Positions 11,572-22,159 of a stretch of DNA of 64,000 bases are shown one piece after another (within the stretch, counting starts at the first letter, position 1; each line of letters begins with the position of its first letter). The notes under the pieces are model-generated. The model saw nothing but the letters and a program-made list of their open reading frames with translations, did no database searches and had not been told where the DNA came from. Origin of the DNA: Elephas maximus indicus (Eukaryota; Chordata; Mammalia; Proboscidea; Elephantidae). The stretch spans positions 20,121,001-20,185,000 of the forward strand of contig NC_064842.1 in NCBI RefSeq assembly GCF_024166365.1. The letters run 5' to 3'. The position numbers and the translations under genes were made by a program.

Positions 11572-11623
11572 AAAGGAGGAGGAGAAGAAAGAAAAAAAAT
11601 TTTTTTTCTTCTCTTCCTCCTTT
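11572..11623. repeat. Imperfect palindrome of A/G then T/C runs
   Basis: AAAGGAGGAGGAG..AAAAAAAA is followed at once by TTTTTTTTCTTCTCTTCCTCCTTT. The arms of about 24-28 bp are reverse complements apart from a 4-bp slippage, and there is no spacer. Confidence 0.8.
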
Positions 11624-11649
11624 TGCTCCTACAGCAGCACTATGTCAAT

Positions 11650-11848
11650 GTCCTGCTGTGATCCATACAGTTCTTGGTATTAATCTTCAGAAGTAGATCA
11701 CCAGGTCCTTCTTCCTAGTCTCTCTTAGTCTGGAAGCTCTGCCGAAACCTCTCCGCCATGGGTGACCCTGCTGGTATTTGAAATACCAGCGGCATAGCTT
11801 CCAGCATCACAGCAACACGCAAGCCACTTCGGTACAATAAACTGACAG
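11650..11848 (-). repeat. Long AfroSINE variant, partial (copy 9)
   Basis: CTGTGATCCATACAG, GAAGTAGATCACCAGG, CCATGGGTGACCCTGCTGG, GCATAGCTTCCAGCATCACAGC and ACAATAAACTGACAG parallel the 6022-6408 copy. Confidence 0.8.
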
Positions 11849-11849
11849 G

Positions 11850-12058
11850 TGGTGAAACATAAAATTCACCATCAGTTAAATTTAATATATTCACAGGGTT
11901 GTGCAACCATCACCACTGTCTAGTTCCAGTCACCTCAGAAGGAAACCCCACACCTATTAAGCCGTCACTCTCCACTCCCCCAGCCCCTGGCAACCAATTA
12001 TCTACTTTCTGTTTCTGTGGATTTGCCTATTCTGGACACTTCATGGAAATGGAATGCT
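11850..12058 (-). repeat. L1 3' UTR fragment (L1M-type)
   Basis: GTTGTGCAACCATCACCACTG, CCCCAGCCCCTGGCAACCA and GATTTGCCTATTCTGGACA are hallmark L1M 3' UTR phrases in reverse. It abuts the SINE above. Confidence 0.8.
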
Positions 12059-12096
12059 CCTTTTATTTTTAAGACAGCTTCTTTTTCACTTGAAAG

Positions 12097-12345
12097 CAGT
12101 AAGCTTAGTGGTTAAGGGCACAACTTTGGGGTCAGGTAGAGCTGGGTCTAAGCCCCTAGCTCCGCTACTTACCAACTGTATGATGGTGGAGTGGGTTATT
12201 TAATATTTCTACAACTCAGTTTCCTGCTCTAGAAGACAAAGATGATGATAATAGAACCCTAGCCCAGGGTTATGAGGAATAAATGAGACTGCACATGCCC
12301 AGTGCCAAGTAAGTGCTTAGCACTAGCAGCAGTCATTAACGTTAT
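12097..12345 (+). repeat. MIR SINE
   Basis: AGCTTAGTGGTTAAGGGCAC, CCGCTACTTACCAACTGTATGA, CTCAGTTTCCTGCTC and CAGTGCCAAGTAAGTGCTTAG: essentially complete. Confidence 0.85.
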
Positions 12346-12396
12346 TTTCAGTTACTCAAGTGATACAGGCTTATTGAAAAAACATTTGGAAAACAC

Positions 12397-12604
12397 CACA
12401 AAAACCGGTTGCCATGGCGTCAACTCCAACTCATGGTGACCCCGTGTGTGTCAGAGTAGAACTGTGCTGCTCAGGGTTTTCAATGGCTGGTTTTATGGAA
12501 GTAGACCACTAGGCCTTTTTTCCAAGGTGCCTCCAGATGTACTCGAATCTCCAGCCTGTGGTTAGCAGCCCAGCACATGAAGCATCTGTACCACCCAGGA
12601 CTCC
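12397..12604 (-). repeat. AfroSINE copy 10
   Basis: AAACCGGTTGCCATGGCGTC to the head TACCACCCAGGACTCC, full length and diverged. Confidence 0.87.
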
Positions 12605-12754
12605 TTGGCAAACACAGACATGCATAAATAAGAAAAAAAGAAAATCACCCATGTCCCTTACTACATTGTAGGTTGAAAGTCAGGGACCACTTCTGACCTT
12701 GGCGCTCGCCATCAGCGGCAGTGCCAACAAGTGTTGGGATGAGCGGGGCTGATG

Positions 12755-12985
12755 TGGCCTCTGAAGCTGGGCAGGCCTAGGTCTGCATCCCTGCACTGTC
12801 ATCCATGGGTGACCTTGGGCGAGTCACTTAACTCCTCTATGTCTTCATCCATCACAATCAATGGGAAAACACCTGCTTAGTAGCATTGTTGTGAGAATTA
12901 AAAATGATGTTAAGGAAAGTCCAAGTCTGAATTCCAGCTGTACCACTTACTAGCTGTGATGTGCTGGAGTGGCCTGTACTGCCTT
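12755..12985 (+). repeat. MIR SINE, possibly two overlapping fragments
   Basis: GGGTGACCTTGGGCGAGTCACTTAACTCC then TTGTTGTGAGAATTAAAAATGA. A second MIR-like phrase (TACCACTTACTAGCTGTGA) follows at 12938. 12986-13260 is AT-rich with no element. Confidence 0.65.
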
Positions 12986-13263
12986 TTAAGAGCCAAATAA
13001 TAAACTTTTAGGAACTTTGCAACAGGTTGTAAAACACAGACATTGTTAAAAATTAAATTATATACCCTTATAATTAAATTAATTATATTTTAAAAAGAGA
13101 GAGAGATGTTAATGTCAAGGGCTTGACACATTGTAGGGTCTCAACAGCCATGGGCATAAGTAAGCCCCAGAGAAGGCAGCAAATGAGAAAAGCCACACAA
13201 GTTACAGGTAATTGGTTCATTGGTTACACAAAAGTAGAGGGAGAAGGTGGGAGCCTTGAAGAA

Positions 13264-13664
13264 CAGTGTGAGGGATTGAATTGTGTCCCTCAAAAAGTTA
13301 TGTTGAAGTCCCAACTCCTGTATCTTTTGCTACGTTAACGAGGTCTTGCCAGAGTAGGGTGGGTCCTAAACCTAATCCCTCTAAGTAGTGTCTTATAAAG
13401 GGGAGTACAGACACAGAGAAATACACACATAGTGGAGGACACTATTTGAGAACCCCCTACAAGCCAAGGAACGCCAAGAAACGCCTGGGGCTGCCAGAAG
13501 CTGAAAGACAAAAGTGATGATTTCCTAGATTGGACAGATCATAGCCCTGCTAACATCCTGCATTCGAACTCCTAGCCTCAAAAACTGTGAGGTGATAAAT
13601 TCCTCTTCTCTAAACCCACACACTTGTGGTATCTCTGTTACAGCAGCACTAGCTAAGTCAGCCT
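13264..13664 (+). repeat. MaLR LTR (MLT1-like)
   Basis: GGATTGAATTGTGTCCCTCAAAAAG, GTCTTATAAAGGGG, CTACAAGCCAAGGAACGCC, AAAACTGTGAGG..ATAAATTCC and GTTACAGCAGCACTAGC are collinear with the copy at 3597-4013. Confidence 0.7.
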
Positions 13665-13909
13665 GTTAGGATTTCCACAGAGATTTGAGGAAGGACATTC
13701 CCGGCTAGGGAAGGTGCTGAGTAAGGCAGGGCCCTGAGGCCACAAGCATTTTCGTTCCCTCACTAACTTCACATCTGGTTGCCTCCAGTCCGCTGTCCCA
13801 CTTACTTTTCTCCAGGCCTCTACATTCACAGAGAAGCAGCTTGGGAGTGGTGCAGAAGAGGTAGAAAGTAGTGAAAAAAAAAAAACGATAACAACAGTAA
13901 CAATAGCAA

Positions 13910-14000
13910 TCGCTGCCATTTACTGAGGGCTTGCTGGGCGCCAGGCATGGAGCCAGATACTTCCCATGCCCTTTCTCATTTAATCCTCAACTCCAAGGGG
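13910..14000 (-). repeat. MIR fragment
   Basis: CCATTTACTGAGGGCTTGCTGGGCGCCAGGC..TCATTTAATCCTCAACTCC in reverse order. 14001-14660 shows no recognisable element; the frames of 66-100 codons there are unsupported. Confidence 0.6.
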
Positions 14001-14663
14001 GGTGGGAGGTGAGGAAACTTCTGCTATAATACCCTGGACCTGCGAGCTGGAGCTGTCTGTCGATGGGAACTGCAGAGAGGGCTGTGGAAAGGGAGGCATG
14101 CCTGTTCTCCACATGATTGGGGTCTCCCAGCCACACTCCCTCGAAGTCTGAGGAACTAGACACTTCTGAGACAGAAACAACAGAAAAGAAGGCAGACACG
14201 CAGATGTTTATGCTCAATTCAGAAAGATGATAGAAAGTAATAGGCCAGTTTCATCTCAGGGTATTGGAGCCTACTATACAAAACTCAAACTCATAGGCCA
14301 AAGCTACATACTTTTTTCAGAAGGCCAAAGCAAGGCCACCTCCATTCAGAATATGCCAAACTTCAATTAAACGTAAATTGATCCCCTAATGCATGGAGAT
14401 GAAACCGAGGCTGGGGCTGCTCTTTGGCTTGAGTCTGTATGATACCAGGGAAGTCTCACTCCTGGCAAAGGGCACATGTAGATTGAATGTGGGTACCCCA
14501 GAGCATGTAAACAGTTGGAAATAATTGCACTGCAGTTTGCTCCATCAAATGAGAGGTGGCTATGATATTTCCCAGCACTTCCATGAGCCACAGACAACTT
14601 GCAGTATGGCCACCTCTTCCATGGTGCCGAGAAGCGCCAGATGGCAGAAGAAGCACTGGACAA

Positions 14664-14812
14664 AATCAAGTCTCATCTCCCCACCACTAGCCAGCTGTGT
14701 GACCTTAGGCAAGACACTTAACCCCTCTGGTCTCAATTTCCAGACGTGAAGAATGAAAGGGCTGGCTGAGAGACTCTAAATCCCCTTCTGGCTCTAAAAC
14801 TTTCAGAATTAG
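14664..14812 (+). repeat. MIR-like fragment
   Basis: CAGCTGTGTGACCTTAGGCAAGACACTTAACC is the MIR core phrase. The 3' side is diverged. It is followed by an (AAAAC)/(AAC) stretch at 14822-14855. Confidence 0.65.
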
Positions 14813-14855
14813 CAAATGAAGCAAAAAACAAAACAAAACAACAACAACAAAAAAC

Positions 14856-16639
14856 TGTGGCTATATGCGCTTGCAGCCTGAGCAACAAGCATTTCAACAA
14901 GCAAAGCCTTGTGCAACCTACTGGGGGTATTCCTGAAGTAGTGCAGCTAAGTCAAAATGTGGAAAATCTTTTCATAAAAGTTCTAGAATTACTCAACATT
15001 TAAAAGAGTGAAGATGGGGATCCTTTTGTAAAAGGAAGAGTACTTTTGTAATGACTGAAATTCCTTTTCATCTTTTCTTTAAACTTCAATTATCACAGGT
15101 GGGTTTAATGGAGAGGTCATAGGATTCGGAGTCAGCAGAACTGGATAGGAACCTCGGTTTCTGGAGTAGTAATCACTGAAGTTCAGTTTCCTTCTCTGTA
15201 AAACCGGTATTAATAAATTAATACTTACCTTGAAATGTTGTTGAAAGCTTAGCAGGAATTTATGTTGAGTGAACGTATGATGTGCCCACTAAAATTCAGC
15301 TTCTTGTGGTAGTCATAAAGCAAGACACATGTGCCTTTCTCTCTCTAGTCGCTCTTAGGCCCTCCAGAATAGGGACAATTTCTTATTCTTCTTGATAAAC
15401 CCCACAGTGACTCGCACAAACCTTAGTGAAATAAGCGAATTCACCAATTAATGAAATTATTGCTTTGTTCTTCCCTAAGGTTCTGCCTTCCCAGAGCTCA
15501 TACCATTTCACAATCCACTGTTTCTCCCTTCCCTTTGAGGTGGTGAGATTAAGTACATCTCCAAAAACTTCTACTGAGTCTTAGATGCTGTCCCTTTAGG
15601 AAAAGAGGATTCCTGATGTATGCCTCAAGTGCACATCAAAGCACATCCATTTGCCTAAGTGTCTCCGATGAGAACCACTAGCCCCTAGACAGCCTGAAGG
15701 TGGAAAGCAAGGGCCTCCCTACTACCCAACTGTGCAAGACACCCTCCCCCCATATGGTAGAATGTGGTAGACCCTTTCAACTTTCTGGATGTCCAGTCCC
15801 AGGACATCACACATGTTTTTATGCACTGTTATAAGTAAATATAAATTTATCCTGCCCCGAGACCCCTCCCCCAGCTTGCCAGAATAAGCGCTAGGAGCAC
15901 GAACGGGAGAGGGGTGGTGAGTAATGAGATGAACGAGAGCATCGCAACGAGGTCATCAATACGTCTGCACTGGAGAACAGGGCAGATCTGCTTTCTATGA
16001 GAAGATCACATCTGCATCCCACCTCCTGGGACTCTGATTGCATTTCCTAGTGTCCTCTTATCCTCGGATTAGACTAGAGAATGGAACTTATGCTTCTCCT
16101 GGCTCTCTTCTCACTAAACCTGGGGAGATTTGAAAGCCAGAGAGTGATGCCATTAAATCAAAGTGTCAGGAAAACCCATTACCAGAGAGAGGGTTGATTG
16201 CACGGCAGCAGAATTAGTGAACCCCATGAGGTGGGAACCACAGACACGTTCGGCTTTGCCTGCACAGTGTCTGGCCCACTGTAAGTGCTCGTAGGGGGAG
16301 TGGTTGCATAGCTGCAGTAATAAGCGAGTGAATGAACAAATTGCAGCAGGAACTAAATTAAACAAGTCCTTCAGGTCCCTCCTCAAGGTACTAAGACAAC
16401 CCATTTCACAGCTTGTTTCTTTCACAGCTCGTGCTTCGTATGAATAACAAGCAGGAGAGTCTTTGTTGAAGGTTCTAGGACACTGGACAGGGGGATTTGT
16501 GAGCAGGTCCCAGGAGAGAAGGGCTGCAGGTGGGGTGGAGTCAGCTGCCCAGGAAACAGAGGGGAGAAGTGGATGGGTGCAGCTGTACCACTGGGGGGAA
16601 GTGGGGGGTTGGATAGGCAGTGGCAAGGAAGGGAACTAG
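14856..16639. other. Intergenic, mostly single-copy
   Basis: One weak MIR-like stretch (15115-15250, GTTTCCTTCTCTGTAAAACC) and a short L2/MIR terminus at 16250-16290. The 157-codon minus frame ending at 16153 has no recognisable domain and runs into repeats. Confidence 0.5.
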
Positions 16640-16718
16640 TACTTTCTTGGTCCCCACGTGGTGCTGGGCCCTGGGCCAAGTGCCCCACTGTGTCATCACT
16701 TATTTCTTTCAAGAACCC
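16640..16718 (-). repeat. MIR, left part, split by LTR insertion
   Basis: GTGCTGGGCCCTGGGCCAAGTG..CTTATTTCTTTCAAGAACCC is continued after the LTR at 17130. Both pieces together make one reverse MIR. Confidence 0.65.
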
Positions 16719-17129
16719 TGTCTTAGTTATCTAGTGCTGCTATAACAGAAACACCACAAGGAGATGGCTTCACAGGCATTTATTTTCTCACAGGTTAGGA
16801 GGCTAGAAGTCTGAATTCAGAGCACCGGCTCTAGGGGAAGGCTTTCTCTTTCTGTCATCTCTGGAAGAAGGTCTTTGTTTCTTCTGAGCGTCTGCTCCTG
16901 GGTGATCTTCACGTGGCTTGGCATCTCTCTTCCCCCATCTCTGCTTCTTTCCCTTGCTCCTTTAATCTCTTTTATATCTCAAAAGAGATTGACTCAAGAT
17001 ACACCCTACCCTAATCCTGCCTCATTAACATAACAAAGACAACCCATTCCCAGATGGGATTATAACCACAGGCATAGAGGTTAGAATTTACAACACATAT
17101 TTTGGTGGGACACGGTTCAATTCATAACA
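16719..17129 (-). repeat. Complete solo LTR (MLT1-like) inserted in a MIR
   Basis: It runs TGTCTTAGTTATC...TTCATAACA (TG..CA ends, 411 bp) and is flanked by the 5-bp target duplication AACCC (16714-16718 and 17130-17134). Landmarks are the reverse of those at 3597 and 13264. No internal viral sequence remains. Confidence 0.75.
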
Positions 17130-17275
17130 AACCCTTATTCCCATTTTACTGAGGAGAAAACTGAGGCCCAGAGAAAAGAGGAAACACAACCAAAGTAAAA
17201 AAGCTGAAAAGTGGAAGAATTAGGATTTGAACCCAGGTTTACATTCTTTACTCCTCCTGGTGCTGTCTCCTGGGA
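17130..17275 (-). repeat. MIR, right part
   Basis: TTCCCATTTTACTGAGGAGAAAACTGAGGCCCAGAG and GATTTGAACCCAGGTTTACATTC, the core and tRNA-like head in reverse. Confidence 0.75.
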
Positions 17276-17798
17276 AAATGACTGTGGAGGGTATATTTAT
17301 CATAATGAAACATACCACCCATGATGAGTCCTCTGCTTCCACTGTGCCCCTGCCACCCCACAGCCAGTCAGTCTCCAAGTCCTGTTAGTTTATCTTCCTC
17401 AGTAGCTCTAAGATCCAAATACTTCTTTCCATCTCTCCCTCTCGGCTGATACCTTAGCCCAGGCCCCACCAGCTTTCACCTGGGCCTCCACCATAGCCTC
17501 CCTAAACCGACCTCCCTGCTTCCAGTCCCACTGCCCACCCGCAGTCCACTTCCACCAAACAACCAATGTTCTTCTAGAATGCAAGTTGAGCTGTCACAGC
17601 CCCGCTCTTGCCTCTCAGCCCAGCGCGTCTCCCCTGCTCTTCCCCTTGCACACAGTGCTCCAGCACACAAACTGGACTGAGAAAGAACTGATGGCTTCTC
17701 AGAGCTGCCTGGTTCGACCTCAGAGCCTTGGCACACGCTGGTCCCTCCACCTGGAACATTCTCCCACCCCCTTATTGCATGGCTAACTCTAGCTCAGA

Positions 17799-17967
17799 AT
17801 GCCTAGGTGATGCAAAAGGTTAACGTGCTCAAAAAAATAAAACCCAGAGGTGCCTGGAAGAAAGGCCTGATGATCTACTTCCAAAAAACCAGCTACTGAA
17901 AACTCTGTGGATCACAGTTCTATTCTGATACACATGGGGTCACCATGAGTTGGAATCCACTCCAACT
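17799..17967 (+). repeat. AfroSINE copy 11
   Basis: GAAAGGCCTGATGATCTACTTCC, CACATGGGGTCACCATGAGTTGGAATCC. The head is degraded. Confidence 0.85.
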
Positions 17968-18051
17968 CATCCTGTCACTCCCTCTGAAAAGCCTTCTCTG
18001 ACCCATCAGCCAGCCTGGGCACCACTTGCTGTGTGCTCCCACTTGTACCAT

Positions 18052-18210
18052 CAAACCAAACCTGTTGCAGTTGAGTCGATTCTTACTTATAGTGACCCTA
18101 TAGGTCAGAGTAGAACTGTCCATAGTATTTCCAAGGACTGGCTGGTGGAATTGAACTGCCATTCTTTTGTTTAGCAGCCAAGCTCTTAACCTCCACGCCA
18201 CCAGGGCTCC
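18052..18210 (-). repeat. AfroSINE copy 12
   Basis: CAAACCTGTTGCAGTTGAGTCG to ACGCCACCAGGGCTCC; short form, full length. Confidence 0.92.
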
Positions 18211-18217
18211 TGGTGTA

Positions 18218-18574
18218 CAGTAGTCCCCCCTTATCTGTGGAGGATATGTTCCAAGACCCCCTAGTGGATGCCTGAAACCATGGATAGTACCAAACACCAT
18301 ACATACTCTGTTTTTTCCTATACATACATACCTATGATAAAGTTTAACTTATAATTTAGGCACAGTAAGAGATTAACAATAATAATAATAATAAAATAGA
18401 AGCACTTTATGGCTTCCCTTTGGCATATCCGAATTGCCAGCAGCACTACTCTTTCGTTTGGGGGCCATTATTAAGTAAAATAAGGGTTACTTGAACACAA
18501 GCACTGTGGACTGAGGTTGACCTTGGGTAACTGAAACTTTTGAAAATGAAACCACAGATAAAGGGGGACTACTG
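18218..18574. mobile_element. Tigger-type (Tc1/mariner) MITE
   Basis: 357 bp with inverted ends CAGTAGTCCCCCCTTATC and the matching GGGGGACTACTG, flanked by TA on both sides (18216-18217, 18575-18576). It contains an (AAT)n stretch near 18378. No transposase frame remains. Confidence 0.88.
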
Positions 18575-18638
18575 TATTCTTCCCCTATCACACCACTCAT
18601 GATACTTCATTGAAATTATTTCTTGATTTCTCCCATTA

Positions 18639-18836
18639 GCTGCTGGTGTAAATGGCTAATTTGCTCTGCTGCTATGTGAGAGAGGGAGGTTCAAGTCTAC
18701 CCAGAGGCATCTCAGAGGAAAAGCCTGGTGATCTACTTCAAAAAATCAACCACCAAAAAGCCCTACGGAGCACAGTTTTATTCTGATACATATGGGATGG
18801 TAATGAGTCAGAATCAGCTCGACAGCGACTGGTTTT
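18639..18836 (+). repeat. AfroSINE copy 13
   Basis: GCTGGTGTAAATGGCTAATTTGC, AAAAGCCTGGTGATCTACTTC, AATGAGTCAGAATCAGCTCGACAGCGACTGG. Confidence 0.88.
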
Positions 18837-18885
18837 AAGTTCCGTGAGGGCAGAGGTTCCTGTGTCCCCAGGGCCAAGTGTACTG

Positions 18886-19567
18886 TAATCACGAAAGATG
18901 TGCCTAGCTCCCTCTGCCATGCTGGTTTTTCCTACCCTCCCACACCGAACTCAAATTTGCCCTTCCTAGACAGAAACCTGCTAATAGAAACTACCCCATC
19001 TTTGTTTTCCTAATAAGATCTCTCTCTTCTGTGTTTAGATGCCTTAAAACTTTCTACATTTCTACTTTCACTTCTGGGAAGCTTGAATTAGGGTTTATAA
19101 GTCAGGGTAAAGAAGCTATTGCGTCCCTAAGCTTGCCCAAACACAGTTTCCTGTTTCCCTGGTCACTGTAGTTGGCTTGTAAAGGATTGCATTGTCTAGG
19201 TCAGGCCAGCCCTCTTTCCTTGGAATTGAAATACAGATGCTCAGAGGATACCACCTTCTTCCTCCTGGGGTCACTAACAGGATGAAGCCAGCCTAGCGCC
19301 GTCTTTGTCCATGCCCAATGCCCCTAGAGTATGAGGAATCGCATTTTCAGCTGGAAAACACAGATGTAAACCCAAAAAGATGGTGTTGGGAGGGGAAAGA
19401 GAAAATGAGAGAACTCGTCTTCATCCTTGGTTCCTGTATCCAGTCATCCCTGAGGCCAGCACCACCTCTGGACTTCCAGGTGACATGAGTTAATAAATTC
19501 CCTTCCTTTTTCAAAGTAATCAGAGTCAATTTTCTGTCATTTGTTACTGAAAGAGTCCTGGCAGATG
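18886..19567. other. Intergenic, nothing recognised
   Basis: Single-copy-looking DNA with no SINE, LTR or DNA-transposon landmarks and no credible reading frame. Confidence 0.5.
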
Positions 19568-19760
19568 CAGTGCTTCAGCTACCTTAAATGCATCATCTCG
19601 CTGAACCCCACAATCCGTCTAGGAGGGAGTTGTCATCTCTATTTTCATGAGGAAACAGGGCTTAAGGCAGACTCTTGCTGCCCAAGCTCACGCAGCCATT
19701 AGGTAGGGAGACCACGTGAGCCCACTGCTGCCTGACTTCAAAGCATATGCTTCCACAGGC
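19568..19760 (-). repeat. MIR SINE
   Basis: ACCTTAAATGCATCATCTCGCTGAACCCC, TTTCATGAGGAAACAGGGC and CTGCCTGACTTCAAAGCATATGCTT in MIR reverse order. 19761-20576 holds nothing else recognisable. Confidence 0.7.
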
Positions 19761-20576
19761 CTGGCTTCCTAGTAGAAGAAGGCAGAAGTAGTGGAAGATG
19801 AACAAAGGCTGAAAAAAGTCCCCAAAGTTCCCTAAATACAAATCATAATAATTTGAGAGAAAGCAAAAACGACAAAGTCTATGGTGCCTTCTCCAAACGG
19901 TCTTTGCCAACTCGAATCAATGAGCTGTAAATATTTCTCCACCTTGACCTTGAGGACTAGCTAAACAGGAGCTTCCCACAATCCTTGAACGTCTCTATTC
20001 TGGATATTTTGAGTCTTTAACAACAGGACAATGAGTTCTGTGGAGTGAGAAGCTACATTTTCAAGCAGCCTGTGTGCCTTTTAAAACTATGTGTGTCTCT
20101 TCCTTGAGCTCAGGACAGCCACATCTCCCTGGGGCTCGGTGTCTCCTCCCAAGAGAGGTGCACCTGAGAGGGTTAACACAGCTTTGTCGGTAGCTAACAC
20201 CCTGGCTAATGGTCATTAGGCTCACAGGCTCGGATGGCCTCAGTCACATTAACCAACATCGGTGCTCCTGGTCCCTCCACGCCCCAGCACCTCCACGCTC
20301 CTGGCTCATGGACTCCATTCTTGAGTCCCCACGTAGACATCGCACTTGTGTCACGTGCTGTAAGTGCAGAGCCCTTCATCAACTGAGTCTCCTTCCTAGG
20401 TCCCAAACAAGGAGAAAGGGAGGAAAATCTTTGAAGTTCATTGTGCTTCGTTGCCTGATCACCCGCTGCCCCCACACAGGACACTTGCATCGATGTTTGA
20501 GAGCCGGGTAAGGGTTTCATAAGAATTTATATGAACATGCTCAGAGATTACAAGATGAAGGGCATTTTAGGGAGAT

Positions 20577-21092
20577 TGTTGTTGTCATTAGCTGCCTTCC
20601 AGTCAGCCAGGCCTGTTGTGATCCATAGGGTTTTCAATGGCTGATTTTGGGAAGCAGACCGTCCGGCCTTTCTTCCTAGTCTGTCTTGGTCTGGAAGCTC
20701 TGCTGAAACCTGTTCAGCATCATAGCAACATTCAGGCCTCCACTGACAGATGGGTAGTGGCTGCACGTGAGGTGCCTAGGCCAGGAATTGAATCCCTGTC
20801 TCCTGCCCAGAGCCCTAGTGGCACAGTGCTTAAAGCACTGGGCTGCTAACCAAAAGGTTGGCAGTTGGAACCCACTAGCCACCCTGTTGGATTCCATAAA
20901 GATTTACAGCCTTAAAAAGAAAGAAAAGAAAAGAAAAGATTTACAGCCTTGGAAACCCTATGGGGTAGTTCTACTCTGTCCTACAGGGTCACTATGAGTC
21001 TATGGCTGGGAATCAACTGGATGGCAGTGTTTTTTTTTCTTTTTCTCCTGCATGGAAGGTGGGAATTCTACCATTAAAACCACCAATGCCTT
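20577..21092 (-). repeat. Long AfroSINE variant split by a short AfroSINE (copy 14)
   Basis: The first part, 20577-20806, ends ...CCCTGTCTCCTGC. The rest resumes at 21044 with CTCCTGCATGGAAGGTGGGAATTCTACC..CACCAATGCC. The 8-bp TCTCCTGC is duplicated on either side of the insertion (20799-20806, 21044-21051). The uninterrupted homologue at 56533-56862 shows the same join. Confidence 0.85.
20810..21043 (+). repeat. AfroSINE copy 15, nested, with internal duplication
   Basis: GAGCCCTAGTGGCACAGTGC..GGTTGGCAGTTGG..CACTATGAGTC. The block AAGATTTACAGCCTT occurs twice (20899-20913 and 20937-20951), separated by an A/G-rich (AAAGA)n run. It ends in a T-rich tail. Confidence 0.88.
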
Positions 21093-21100
21093 CTGAGGGA

Positions 21101-21272
21101 GATTAAAAAAAAAAACCAAACCCATTGCTGTCAAGTTGATTCCGACTCATAGCGACCCTATAGGACAGAGTAGAACTACCCCATATGGTTTCCAAGGAGT
21201 ACTTGGTGGATTCGAACTGCCGACCTTTTGGTTAGCAGCCGTGGCACTTGACCACTAAGCCACCAGGGTTTC
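21101..21272 (-). repeat. AfroSINE copy 16
   Basis: A-run, then CCAAACCCATTGCTGTCAAG to AGCCACCAGGGTTTCC; low divergence. Confidence 0.92.
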
Positions 21273-22159
21273 CTGAGGGAGGCTGGATGAACTAAATTAA
21301 ATGAAAACAAATGACTATTTGTTTCACTTAACTGTTTGGCCATGGGTTAGAAATTAATAGCTGTTGTTAGACCTCTACTATACTCACTTTCAAATAAATG
21401 ATATTTTCTTGTATCTTCCTCCTTATTTTTGTAGAGAAACATAATGATGGCCTCTGTTTTTCTGTCAGTTCAGTGCCCATCTCTTCTCAGGGACCTGTCT
21501 CCCCACCTGCTGGAATCTACTCTCCTGCCTTCCACAGATATACACACGCACTCACATGCACCTGGCTGCCATACAGGGCTGTGACGTTGGTTCCAGGTGG
21601 CCTTGCCCTTGGTACAGTCCATTGGCCCAGAGGTGGGCACCTGGTCCAAGCAGACCAATCGGAGTCCTCACCCAGGATTTGGGAACTGCAGCTGACAAAA
21701 GAAGTCAGTCTCTATCTGGGTGTCTGAAAATGAAGACATGCAAATGCAGAAGCAGTTGGCAGCCCTGTTCCACCATGTGGACTGAGGAAGAGAAAATGCC
21801 AATCAGCAGAAAGAGAATCAGAGGCAAGGAAAGGAGAGCAAGTCCTGACAGCCTCTGAGCTCCTAGTTCGAGCTGCTTGCAAGGCCCATCCATATTCCTC
21901 TCTTGGATTCCATCAAATCCAAGTAGCCTTATAATAAAATTCTTTTTTGGCTCAAACTAGTTTATGTTGGATTTCTCTTCCTTGCAAGCAAAAGAGTTAC
22001 AACTAATATAAGAACATAGTCCTATTTCTGTCTCGCTTACATGCTAATTCCTCCACCATTTTACTTTGACTTCAGAATTAAAAAAAATGAAAATGAAAAA
22101 GTTTGAGTTAGACTCTTACACAAATTAGTCGTACTCATTCTCTTGGATTTTTTTCACAG
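21273..22159. other. Intergenic, nothing recognised
   Basis: AT-rich single-copy DNA leading to the exon-like segment at 22160. The 100-109-codon frames around 21400-21860 have no domain and use no clear ATG context. Confidence 0.45.

Larger units (their letters stand above)
17340..18885 (+). repeat. L2-like LINE broken by three SINEs and a Tigger MITE
   Basis: L2-type text occurs in four pieces: 17340-17797, 17968-18051, 18577-18638 and 18837-18885. The last ends TTCCGTGAGGGCAGAGGTTCCTG..GTACTG. Read across the insertions they follow the L2 3' order, including CTTGGCACACGCTGGTCCCTCCACCTGGAAC and AAAAGCCTTCTCTGACC. Confidence 0.6.

Noticed and set aside
15215-15235. Strong minus-strand donor-like sequence (CAAG|GTAAGTATT)
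   Set aside because: It falls in a MIR-like repeat and has no exon context.
16153-16626. 157-codon minus frame
   Set aside because: No family resemblance or conserved motif; it lies next to MIR/LTR repeats.
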